Source: Comamonadaceae bacterium (GTDB lineage: Bacteria; Pseudomonadota; Gammaproteobacteria; Burkholderiales; Burkholderiaceae_C). From it: a stretch of DNA of 45,204 nt. The stretch covers positions 1-45,204 of the forward strand of contig CANGKR010000002.1 of assembly GCA_947454355.1 (NCBI GenBank), in the 5' to 3' direction. The position numbers and the translations under genes were made by a program. This document shows, one piece after another, positions 23,085 to 31,487 of this stretch. A model generated the notes under the pieces. That model was not told where the DNA came from and did no database searches. It saw only the letters and a program-made list of their open reading frames with translations. The stretch's first letter is position 1. Every line of letters starts with the position of its first letter.

Positions 23085-24011
23085 TCAGTTGATTTTTCTG
23101 CCACCCAGGACTTTCTTGTTCACACTGACGGCGTCCGCTTGGACGCCCGGTTCATCGAAAGTGACGCGCTGATTGACGCGGTGGTGAGGCCAGTAGTCGG
23201 CCACCGCATAGTGTTGGGTGGAGCGGTTGTCCCAGATGGCAATGCCATGCGCTTCCCATTGATGATGAACCATGAACTCGGGCTTTTTCATCCATTCCAG
23301 CAAGAAGTGCAAGATGCCCGCGGCTTCATGCCGGTCCACGCCTTGGATGTTACGGGTGAAATCGCTGTTGACGTAGATACATTTGCGTTGGGAGTCGGGA
23401 TTGATGCGCACCACCGGATGCACCACAGGTTTAAAGGCCTTGATCGCAGCGATCAAGGCATCGTCTCCGAGTTTACCCAACGCCTCCCGAAAACCAGACA
23501 CCTCCCAACTGTGAACTGCGGTGAGGCCTTCGAGGTATTTTTTCATGCCCGGTGACAACCAGTCGTAGGCCTTACTGGTGCTGATCCAACAGGTATTGCC
23601 ACCCGCAGGCGGGGTCACGGTGATTTGAATCGCGGTGCCCAAGGGTGGACGGGATTTCCAGCTGATGTCGGTGTGCCAATTGTCGATCGAGGGTGGCCTC
23701 TCGGGGTTAGAGGTGATGACTTCCAAATTGGGCGAGGTCGGGTGCCGCTCAAAATAAGAACCCGAGGACAAGGGGCCAAACACATTGGCCAATGCAATGT
23801 GTTGATCGGGCGTGATGACTTGGGGTTTGAAAAAGATCACCTCAAAATCGAACAAGGCTTGGCGCAGTTCAGCTTGCACAGGTTGGCTCAGTGGTCGGGT
23901 CAAGTCCACACCTTCGATCCAGGCCGCAAAATTAGGCATGCGCGGTACAGGCTTGATGTGCTTGTAGCGCTTGGCGATGTTGATCAGTTTCATGGGGCGG
24001 GTATTGGCCAT
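23085..24011 (-). CDS. TauD/TfdA family Fe(II)/2-oxoglutarate dioxygenase
   Basis: NWHTDISW (HxD), VHPVVRINPDSQRKCIYVN, HGIAIWDNRSTQHYAVADY (distal His). Confidence 0.88.
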   Translation of the reverse strand: MANTRPMKLINIAKRYKHIKPVPRMPNFAAWIEGVDLTRPLSQPVQAELRQALFDFEVIFFKPQVITPDQHIALANVFGPLSSGSYFERHPTSPNLEVITSNPERPPSIDNWHTDISWKSRPPLGTAIQITVTPPAGGNTCWISTSKAYDWLSPGMKKYLEGLTAVHSWEVSGFREALGKLGDDALIAAIKAFKPVVHPVVRINPDSQRKCIYVNSDFTRNIQGVDRHEAAGILHFLLEWMKKPEFMVHHQWEAHGIAIWDNRSTQHYAVADYWPHHRVNQRVTFDEPGVQADAVSVNKKVLGGRKIN

Positions 24012-24120
24012 AAGGACTCGCTTTCAGTCTGTTTGCACCATTGGATATCGCAACGATTCAGCTAATGGTTACCCTTGTGACAAAGTAAGGGAAAGCCCCC
24101 GGAATCCAAGGCGACCGTTT

Positions 24121-24143
24121 GCAAAAAGCTCACGAACCGTGAG
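24121..24143 (-). terminator. Rho-independent terminator downstream of hotdog thioesterase
   Basis: On minus strand: CTCACG-GTT-CGTGAG stem-loop followed by CTTTTTGC. Confidence 0.65.
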
Positions 24144-24197
24144 TAGCCCCTATAGCCAACCTCCCATCGCTCCCCTGCACTCACAGGATGGAAGAAT

Positions 24198-24763
24198 TCA
24201 GCTGACTTGAGGTTGTGCCTCAAAAATGGCACAAGTTGTCGTTGCATGCGCGTAAAGCTTTCCATCGGGGCCCACAATTCGCGCTTCGGATGTTCCGATC
24301 TGACGACCGACATGAATTGCGTGGCCTACACAACGCAGCGGACCGGTTTTGGTGTTGGCGGCTCTGACGATGTTCAAATTGATTTGGCTGGTCGTATAGC
24401 CCAGTCCTGCTGGCAATTTGGTCTGCACAGCACACCCCAATGCGAAATCCAGCAAGGTCGCATACCAACCGCCGTGCACAGAACCTAATGGGTTGTAGTG
24501 CTTGAGCTGGGGCGTCGCCTGAAAAACAGCCAGACCCTCACCCACTTCAATCAATTCGCAGTCAAAAGTGTCCGCCATGTAAGGATGAGGCAGTTCACCC
24601 TCCAGCAAGGCCGTCATCACTTGCAGACCCGTTTTGCCGATGACCTGCTGCGGCTTGGCCAGACCTGCATGCCCCCCCCGCGCTCGACTCGGCGACGCCG
24701 AACATCTTCCAGTTGCGCTTGCCAGGCGTTCAAAGTGGCTTGGACCGTGCTTTCAGTTTGCAT
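24198..24763 (-). pseudogene. PaaI/hotdog-fold thioesterase, reading frame broken at an 8-G tract (24672-24679)
   Basis: Frame A: MQTESTVQATLNAWQAQLEDVRRRRVERGG|; frame B: |HAGLAKPQQVIGKTGLQVMTALLEGELPHPYMADTF...NPLGSVHGGWYATLLDFALGCAVQTKLPAG. Fusing them gives a standard-looking N-terminus. Confidence 0.75.
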
Positions 24764-24853
24764 GATGGACTCGATGGGTTGGTATGAAAGTTGTGATGAA
24801 GACTGACAAGTCAGTGTGAGCAAAGAGAATTCATGAGTTCAGGTGACTCACAG

Positions 24854-26272
24854 TCATGACTGTGCGGTCCTGGGCTTGGTGTCAACCGGCCAGCAGAGCA
24901 GTCCTGTCAGCAATGCCAGCCCAGCATGCAACTGGTAGAAGGCATTGAAGTCAGTTCGTTGAAGCTCAGCATGGCCCAGCAGCGCCACTGTGAGCGCAAC
25001 GCCAAGTACCGAGCCAATTTGGCGCGTCGCCTGGTTGACCGCGCTGCCCACAGCGTAGTGGGCAACAGGCAAGCGATTCACGGCCGCAGCAGACAAGGAC
25101 GGCAGCACCAAACCCACGGCGATCCCGCTCATCAGCAGACCGGGGAGCCAGTGCTGAAGATAGTTCGGCTCGTCGCCAGGCACCAAAAAGAACCACAGGC
25201 TGCTGAGGGCATAAAGCATGGAGCCGCCCACCAGAAATCTTCGATGACCCAAGCGTGAGGCCAGTCGCCCAGTGACGATGGCTGTTGGCATGACCAACAA
25301 AGGACCAGGGGTCACGGCAAGGCCCGCCTGTGGCAGCGTGTAATGCCACACACCAGTCATGAAGAAAAAGAACCCCAGAAACATCATCGAGAAAGCCGTG
25401 CCGAACACCAGCGTGGCCCCGTTCACGTATCGGTAGGTACGATGCTCAAACAGCGACAAATCGATCAGCGCGTGGGCTCGGGTTCGAGCCCAAATCACAA
25501 ACCCTGATCCGGCCAAAAGTCCACCAGCCCCAACCCAAGCAATCTGTTGAGCAGACCAGCGGGACTCATCGCTTTCAACAATCGCCAGGGCGATCGCGCC
25601 CACTGCAAGCATCAGCAATAACAGGCCCACGATGTCGACGCTTCGACGCTCCGTAGGTTTAACCGCTTCTTGGATGTGTGAGGCACTGCGCCAGAGGGCC
25701 CAAAGACCCACGGGCAGATTGATGTAAAAAGCCCAGGGCCAGCCTGCGCTGGCAGTGACCCAGCTGCCCAAACTCGGCCCTACTGCTGCGGCCAGTCCAC
25801 CCACGGCGCCCCACAAACTCACGGCCACGGCGCGCTTTTCGGTTGGAAAGGCGGCCAGCACAATGGACATGGAAGCTGGCGTCAGCAATGCAGCCCCCAC
25901 AGCTTGGAAGACCCTTGCGGCAATGAGCCAATTCACTGAAGGTGCCGCGCCGCAAGCCACCGATGCAACCAGAAAAAGTGTCAGTCCTATTCGGAATATG
26001 CGGCGACGACCGTAGGCATCTGCCAAACCACCTGCGGGGATCAACATGGCGGCATACACAACCGTGTAGCCATTGAGCACCCAAGACAGTTCGGCTGCAG
26101 AAGTACCCGCAAAGCTCTGGCGCAGCGCTTCAAAAGCGGCAAAGAGCATCGTGGTGTCCAGCGACACCAAGAAGGTAGCGCTGCACGCGATCCAAAACGC
26201 AGGCCACGGAGATTTGGCAGGAACCGATACCGATTTTATTGTCGGTGTTGAAGTCACTTTGTGAGTTTTCAT
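24854..26272 (-). CDS. DHA2-like MFS multidrug transporter
   Basis: 14-TM-like; SLDTTMLFAAFEALRQSFAG, GGLADAYGRRRIFRIGL, WPWAFYINLPVGL. Confidence 0.88.
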   Translation of the reverse strand: MKTHKVTSTPTIKSVSVPAKSPWPAFWIACSATFLVSLDTTMLFAAFEALRQSFAGTSAAELSWVLNGYTVVYAAMLIPAGGLADAYGRRRIFRIGLTLFLVASVACGAAPSVNWLIAARVFQAVGAALLTPASMSIVLAAFPTEKRAVAVSLWGAVGGLAAAVGPSLGSWVTASAGWPWAFYINLPVGLWALWRSASHIQEAVKPTERRSVDIVGLLLLMLAVGAIALAIVESDESRWSAQQIAWVGAGGLLAGSGFVIWARTRAHALIDLSLFEHRTYRYVNGATLVFGTAFSMMFLGFFFFMTGVWHYTLPQAGLAVTPGPLLVMPTAIVTGRLASRLGHRRFLVGGSMLYALSSLWFFLVPGDEPNYLQHWLPGLLMSGIAVGLVLPSLSAAAVNRLPVAHYAVGSAVNQATRQIGSVLGVALTVALLGHAELQRTDFNAFYQLHAGLALLTGLLCWPVDTKPRTAQS

Positions 26273-26273
26273 T

Positions 26274-26975
26274 TCAGCGCGGTGCCAAATAAACGGCCTG
26301 CTCAGCCGACAAGCCAACCTTGACCTGTTGGGTGATTTCATCGGCCAGGACTTCCAGGGCACCCGCTTCGAGAGCTTGAAGGGCACGCTCAACGATGGCT
26401 TCGGGTGTGGATTTGGGCATCTCCAGACCTTTGGTGAGGTCTGTATCAACAAAACCCATGTGCAAAGTCAGCACTTGGGTGCCCTGACTACGCAAGTCGT
26501 TGCGCAAGCCATTGCTCAAACTCCACAATGCCGATTTGGAAACAGCATAACTGGCGAGCAGAGGACTGGTGATCCAACTGGCAATAGAGGCGACATTGAT
26601 CAGTGCACCACCACCATTGAGGGCCAGCACTGGCGCAAAAGCACGGCTCACGCGAAGCGGCCCCAGCACATTGGTTTCAAGGTGGTTGCGCAGAGCAGCT
26701 TCCGCGTCTTCAGCCATGAAGCTGCCAAGATTGGCGATGCCCGCATTGTTCACCACGATCGTGACGTCTTTGGCCAACTGTGCGGCAGCTTGGACGTCAG
26801 AAACTGAATTGACGTCGAGCTGAATGGGTGTCACACCTGCCATGCTGATCTTGGAGGGGTCACGCGCGCCGGCGTAGACCTTGTGAGCCCCACGGGCGAG
26901 GAAGGCTTTGGCAAAGGCAAGCCCAATGCCCCGATTGGCGCCAGTGATGAGAACGGTGGAATTTTCAATTTGCAT
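26274..26975 (-). CDS. SDR family NAD(P)-dependent oxidoreductase
   Basis: TGANRGIGLAFAKAF; NNAGI; SIASW...YAVSK catalytic motifs. Confidence 0.92.
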   Translation of the reverse strand: MQIENSTVLITGANRGIGLAFAKAFLARGAHKVYAGARDPSKISMAGVTPIQLDVNSVSDVQAAAQLAKDVTIVVNNAGIANLGSFMAEDAEAALRNHLETNVLGPLRVSRAFAPVLALNGGGALINVASIASWITSPLLASYAVSKSALWSLSNGLRNDLRSQGTQVLTLHMGFVDTDLTKGLEMPKSTPEAIVERALQALEAGALEVLADEITQQVKVGLSAEQAVYLAPR

Positions 26976-26988
26976 GACATGCTCCTTT

Positions 26989-27004
26989 TATGATGTTCGT
27001 CATA
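26989..27004. promoter_or_regulatory. Putative TetR operator copy 2: TATGATGTTCGTCATA
   Basis: Imperfect palindrome nearly identical to the tetR promoter copy, 14 bp upstream of the SDR start. Confidence 0.7.
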
Positions 27005-27047
27005 TTTTTGGATGAGTAGAAATTTCTCATGGAATGAGACTGAAACT

Positions 27048-27635
27048 TCAATGATGCGTGCTGTGTTGGTGGCGCCCGATCAGCGCCCGACGTGTTTGAG
27101 CGAGCAACGCAATACCGGCTTTGCCGCCAAGTGTGCGCGCCAATTGCAAGGCGCCTACCATCGTTGCTGTGACGACAGCAGCTTCACTCTCTTCAGAACC
27201 GTCAGGCAAAGCAGAATGCACCAGAGCAACCATCGCGTCGACACGGCGACGCGCCTCTTCACGCACCACATCTTCTTGGCGAGTCATCTCAGAGGAGAGC
27301 GCTGCAATGACGCAGCCGTCCTCCATGCGCTCTATATGGGCCGCATTCAAGTACGTTTCCACCAGTGCTTGAAAACGAGTACCGCCTTGGGTCAGACGGC
27401 GTTCAGTCGCTTGCAGCAACGAAGCAATGTTTTCTTGCCCTGCTTTGGCCATGGCTTCGACGACCAAAGCGTCACGCGAGTCAAAGTGAGCGTAAAAACC
27501 ACCATGCGTCAGTCCAGCTTCTTTCATGATGTCGGCTACGCCAATGCCACGGTAGCCCGCTCGACGAATCGCCTTGGATGCCACATCGACAATGCGAGCA
27601 TGGCTAAGTTCTTTTCGTGATTGCCCCTTCAACAT
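27048..27635 (-). CDS. TetR/AcrR family transcriptional regulator
   Basis: RIVDVASKAIRRAGYRGIGVADIMKEAGLTHGGFYAHFDSRDALV helix-turn-helix. Confidence 0.92.
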   Translation of the reverse strand: MLKGQSRKELSHARIVDVASKAIRRAGYRGIGVADIMKEAGLTHGGFYAHFDSRDALVVEAMAKAGQENIASLLQATERRLTQGGTRFQALVETYLNAAHIERMEDGCVIAALSSEMTRQEDVVREEARRRVDAMVALVHSALPDGSEESEAAVVTATMVGALQLARTLGGKAGIALLAQTRRALIGRHQHSTHH

Positions 27636-27641
27636 ATGGTC

Positions 27642-27671
27642 ATTATATGATGATCGTCATATTGATGTCTA
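27642..27671 (-). promoter_or_regulatory. tetR promoter: -35 TAGACA (27666-27671), 18-bp spacer, -10 TATAAT (27642-27647)
   Basis: Read on minus strand; -10 ends 6 nt before the tetR ATG. Confidence 0.7.
27646..27661. promoter_or_regulatory. Putative TetR operator copy 1: TATGATGATCGTCATA
   Basis: Near-palindrome in the -35/-10 spacer, extending 2 bp into the -10. Confidence 0.75.
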
Positions 27672-27794
27672 CTGCACCAATTCATTCTGCTTCGCTGGGT
27701 TGATTTGGTAATCCCTTATGCCGGATCCCAGTCCTTTATGGCGAATGCCTTGTGCGATGGAATGCCTCATCGATCTGCCGCTAAAGGACAGAAG

Positions 27795-28208
27795 TCAGTC
27801 CAAGTCTTTGCTGCCGCGTCTGGCCTTCAGGTCAGATCGCTGGGATTTGCTTTGCAAGCGTTTTTGCACCGCGCCGTAACTGGGCTTTGTGGGTTTACGT
27901 TTTTTGGGCGGCATGGCCACGCTGTGGATCAGCTCGTGCAAACGCGAGAACGCATCCATGCGGTTCATGTCCTGCGTGCGGTAGCGCTGGGCTTTGAGGA
28001 TCAACTCACCCTCGGCGGTGATCCGATTGTCAGCCAGGGCCAAGAGCCGCTCTTTGACGCCTTCGGGCAAAGATGAGGCCGGGATGTCAAAGCGCAACTG
28101 GATGGCACTTGACACCTTATTCACGTTCTGTCCTCCCGGGCCTTGCGCTCGGATGGCCGTGACTTGCACTTCAGACTCATCGACGCATAAAGGCGTGGGC
28201 AGTGACAA
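27795..28208 (-). CDS. arfB: Ribosome rescue factor ArfB (YaeJ); likely TTG start at 28208
   Basis: AIRAQGPGGQNVNKVSSAIQLRF (GGQ) and basic C-terminal tail; SD GAGG upstream of TTG gives 137 aa, the usual size. Confidence 0.85.
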   Translation of the reverse strand: MSLPTPLCVDESEVQVTAIRAQGPGGQNVNKVSSAIQLRFDIPASSLPEGVKERLLALADNRITAEGELILKAQRYRTQDMNRMDAFSRLHELIHSVAMPPKKRKPTKPSYGAVQKRLQSKSQRSDLKARRGSKDLD

Positions 28209-28293
28209 ATGATTTTCCTCAGCAGCTGGATGGGATCGGTTTGGACTTCGCTCGAGCGTACACTGCATCCCTACTCTAAGCAAAGGTGCTGCC

Positions 28294-28437
28294 ATGGCCA
28301 AAGGTCAACAAAAGTCCAACAAAGAATCCAAGAAACCGAAAAAGGACACGTCAGCTCCTAAGCCAGCCAACACCGGTGAACCGGTGCGCCCCACCCAAAC
28401 CACCGCTGTGATTCCGCGCGGCAAAAAACCCGTCTGA
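28294..28437 (+). CDS. 47-aa basic, Lys/Pro-rich small protein of unknown function
   Basis: MAKGQQKSNKESKKPKKDTSAPKPANTGEPVRPTQTTAVIPRGKKPV*; SD-like AAAGGTG 6 nt upstream; below the cutoff of the supplied ORF track. Confidence 0.65.
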   Translation: MAKGQQKSNKESKKPKKDTSAPKPANTGEPVRPTQTTAVIPRGKKPV

Positions 28438-28468
28438 GGCTGACTCGGGGCCGCTGGATAGACCTGCT

Positions 28469-28963
28469 TTATTGCAAAGGGCCTTTGAGACCCTCAGGCA
28501 AGGGCAAAGGCATGACCTCGATGCCCTCTTCGATCAGTGATTGCGTCTCTTCCAGGCTGGCTTGTCCACGGATGTGACGCTCTTTGGCCTCGCCATAATG
28601 GATTTTGCGAGCTTCTTCGGCAAAGTCACTGCCCACGTCTTCGGTATGGGCCAACACATGTTTCACGGCTTGCCACATGGCCGATTGCAACTGCGCGGCT
28701 TGTGCAGAAGGCATGGACGCTGGCGCTGCGGGCGTTGCTGTGGATGGCGCGTCGTGTTCAGAGGGCTTGCTTTCTGGCGCTTTGCTGGCCTCATGGCTGC
28801 GTAAATTCAAGCGTGGCGCCGAAGGCAATTTACTGACCATGGCATCGCCGCACACGGGGCAAGTGACCAGCCCACGTTCACTTTGCGACAGGTAGTCTTC
28901 TTCAGAGCCGAACCAACCCTCAAAGCCGTGGGCCTGGCTGCATTGCAGGTTCAACACTTTCAT
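28469..28963 (-). CDS. DUF1178 family protein
   Basis: MKVLNLQCSQAHGFEGWFGSEEDYLSQSERGLVTCPVCGD...SDFAEEARKIHYGEAKERHIRGQAS. Confidence 0.88.
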   Translation of the reverse strand: MKVLNLQCSQAHGFEGWFGSEEDYLSQSERGLVTCPVCGDAMVSKLPSAPRLNLRSHEASKAPESKPSEHDAPSTATPAAPASMPSAQAAQLQSAMWQAVKHVLAHTEDVGSDFAEEARKIHYGEAKERHIRGQASLEETQSLIEEGIEVMPLPLPEGLKGPLQ

Positions 28964-29607
28964 GCGCTGACCTCCACGGTGTGCCATGTCAGTGGCCATG
29001 TGGCCGCATCGCCTTGCGTGTTTTGCAACCAGAGCACGCCGGCCAGGGTTTTGGCATCGGTGATGTGCCCGCTCATGCACCATTCCATGAGCTCGGAGGT
29101 GCTGGCGGTGATGACGTCCAAGAACTCTCCCTGATCCAGCCGGCGCTCGCCGCGTGTGAGGTCACGGGCGAACCAGATCTCAATGGATTCTGTGGAGTAA
29201 GCAATCACCGGATGCATGACACCCGCTCGCGCCCAGCTGGTGGCGGTGTATCCAGTTTCTTCTTGCAGCTCACGGCGGGCGCACAGCCAGGGGTCTTCAC
29301 CCGGCTCAAGCTTGCCTGCAGGAAACTCGGTCATCACCCGCCCCACTGGGTAGCGGTACTGCCGCTCCAGTACCCAGCGGGTACTGCCATCGGGCGCTGT
29401 CAACAGCGGGATGATCATGACCGCGCCGGGGTGCACCACATACTCGCGTATGGCGGTGCCTTGATCAGGCAATCGCACCGTGTCACGGAATGCATGCAGA
29501 AAATGACCACGCAAGATTTCCTCCCCGGATTCCCGCACCTCCGCGAGGTGCTGATCGGACTCATCAATCCGGGGAACAATGTGAGAGTTGTCCTGTCTTG
29601 CCGTCAT
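28960..29607 (-). CDS. NUDIX hydrolase (ADP-ribose pyrophosphatase-like)
   Basis: NUDIX box GKLEPGEDPWLCARRELQEETG. Confidence 0.9.
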   Translation of the reverse strand: MTARQDNSHIVPRIDESDQHLAEVRESGEEILRGHFLHAFRDTVRLPDQGTAIREYVVHPGAVMIIPLLTAPDGSTRWVLERQYRYPVGRVMTEFPAGKLEPGEDPWLCARRELQEETGYTATSWARAGVMHPVIAYSTESIEIWFARDLTRGERRLDQGEFLDVITASTSELMEWCMSGHITDAKTLAGVLWLQNTQGDAATWPLTWHTVEVSA

Positions 29608-29626
29608 GAAGAGGCTACCAATACCT

Positions 29627-29944
29627 TCAAGCTTGGTGCTTGAGCAAATAGCGGTAAACGAAACCAGGAAACGCCAAGGTAATGAACATCGTGGCAGTCA
29701 CGGCATAAAACTCCCAGGTTTGAGGCGCGATTTGCCCGAGAGCGTTTTCAAAAGACAAAGCCGACGCACCGACCAACAAGTAAGCTACCACCAACTCCAC
29801 CAAACGCCCGCCCAGTCCCTTGTGGGCAGGCCGAGGGCCTATGAGGGCCCAGCGCTGGCTCAAAAACGGGGCATTGGCCGCCAAGACGGCCAGGATCAAC
29901 ACAGCGTAGGTATAAAACGCAGGGGTCATGGGTGGCTGCCCCAA
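29627..29944 (-). CDS. DUF2818 family membrane protein
   Basis: Small TM protein adjacent to nuoN: VLILAVLAANAPFLSQRW...LVELVVAYLLVG. Confidence 0.8.
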   Translation of the reverse strand: MGQPPMTPAFYTYAVLILAVLAANAPFLSQRWALIGPRPAHKGLGGRLVELVVAYLLVGASALSFENALGQIAPQTWEFYAVTATMFITLAFPGFVYRYLLKHQA

Positions 29945-29951
29945 AGCATGG

Positions 29952-31439
29952 TCAATTGGCCAGCATTTGCGCGATGGCTTTGGCGCACAGGGTCATCAAA
30001 GCACCGGGCACGATGCCCAACACCAACACCAACAAGCCATTGAGGGACAAGACCACACGCACATCTGCATCGGCCACCACGGTGCTGGCAGTGACAGGTT
30101 CGTCAAAGTACATGACCTTGACCACACGCAAGTAGTAGAACGCACCCACCAAGGACATGATCACAGCAAACACGGCCAGTGCAATGGCGTACCCTTGACC
30201 GGAAGCGATCAAGGCTTGCAACACCGACAGCTTGGCGTAAAAACCCACCAGGGGCGGAATGCCCGCCAGTGAGAACATGCAAATCGCCATGACGCCAGCA
30301 TACAAAGGGCTGCGGTGATTCAGGCCGGCCAAGTCTGTGATGTCTTCGCTCTCAAAGCCTTGGCGGGCCAGCAGCAAAATGATGCCGAAGCTGGCCAGTG
30401 TGGTCAGCACGTAACCGATCACATAGAACATGGCCGAGCTGTAGGCGTTGGCCGCATGGTCTGCGTTGCCACTGACTACACCCGCGATCAAACCAATCAA
30501 GACAAAACCCATTTGCGCGATGGTCGAATACGCCAGCATGCGCTTGAGGTTGGTTTGCGCAATCGCCGCCAGGTTACCGACCAGCAAAGAAGCTACCGCC
30601 AGCAAGGCGAGCATCTGCTGCCAATCCACAGCCAGCGGCAACAAACCTTCAACCAACACGCGAATCACCAGGGCAAAAGCCGCCAACTTGGGGGCGCCGG
30701 CAATCATCAAGGTGGCCGCCGTGGGGGCACCTTGGTACACATCAGGGATCCACATGTGGAATGGCACCACGCCCAGCTTGAAAGCCAAGCCGGCCACGAT
30801 GAACACCAAACCAAAAACCAGCACCTGTTGTTTGATTTGTCCAGTGGCAATGGCTTTGAAAATAGCACTCAAATCGAGGCTGCCCGTCGCGCCATACATC
30901 ATCGAGATGCCATAGAGCAAAAAGCCTGAAGCCATGGCGCCCAACACAAAGTACTTCATGGCCGCCTCGGTAGCGTTACCGTTATCGCGGCGCAAAGCGA
31001 CCAGTGCGTAACTTGAAAGGGTGAGTAATTCGAGGCCGAGGTAGAGCACCAAGAAGTTCTGACCCGAGATCATCACGCTCATGCCCAACAATGCGAACAT
31101 GGACAGGGTGAACATTTCACCGCCGCGCATCATGTCACGGTCTGCAGCATAGGGCCGGGCATAGACCATGGTGATCAGGACCGCGATGGCTGAAAAACAC
31201 TTGAGCCAGTGGCCCATAGGGTCGCTCACCACCAATCGACCGAAGCCATACAAGGTTTCGCCAGAATCGGCATACAGGGCGTGCATCAAAGCCACGCCCG
31301 CCAAAGTAGCCAAGGTCAAGACATAGGTGGTCGTGCGCTTGGGGTCGGTCACCAACAGGTCGACCAGCGCAATCACGCAGGCCATGACCAGCAGCACGAT
31401 TTCGGGGTAGACCGCCATCCAGCTGGTTGCGTCAATCAT
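29952..31439 (-). CDS. nuoN: NADH-quinone oxidoreductase subunit N
   Basis: Antiporter-like subunit, last of nuo cluster. Confidence 0.95.
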   Translation of the reverse strand: MIDATSWMAVYPEIVLLVMACVIALVDLLVTDPKRTTTYVLTLATLAGVALMHALYADSGETLYGFGRLVVSDPMGHWLKCFSAIAVLITMVYARPYAADRDMMRGGEMFTLSMFALLGMSVMISGQNFLVLYLGLELLTLSSYALVALRRDNGNATEAAMKYFVLGAMASGFLLYGISMMYGATGSLDLSAIFKAIATGQIKQQVLVFGLVFIVAGLAFKLGVVPFHMWIPDVYQGAPTAATLMIAGAPKLAAFALVIRVLVEGLLPLAVDWQQMLALLAVASLLVGNLAAIAQTNLKRMLAYSTIAQMGFVLIGLIAGVVSGNADHAANAYSSAMFYVIGYVLTTLASFGIILLLARQGFESEDITDLAGLNHRSPLYAGVMAICMFSLAGIPPLVGFYAKLSVLQALIASGQGYAIALAVFAVIMSLVGAFYYLRVVKVMYFDEPVTASTVVADADVRVVLSLNGLLVLVLGIVPGALMTLCAKAIAQMLAN

Positions 31440-31487
31440 GTGTCATCTCTCAATTCTTAGAAATCAGCGTGAACGTCCAGGACGGTC

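Noticed and set aside
27012-27620. 202-aa plus-strand ORF antisense to tetR
   Set aside because: TetR HTH on the minus strand is clear; the antisense frame has no recognisable features.
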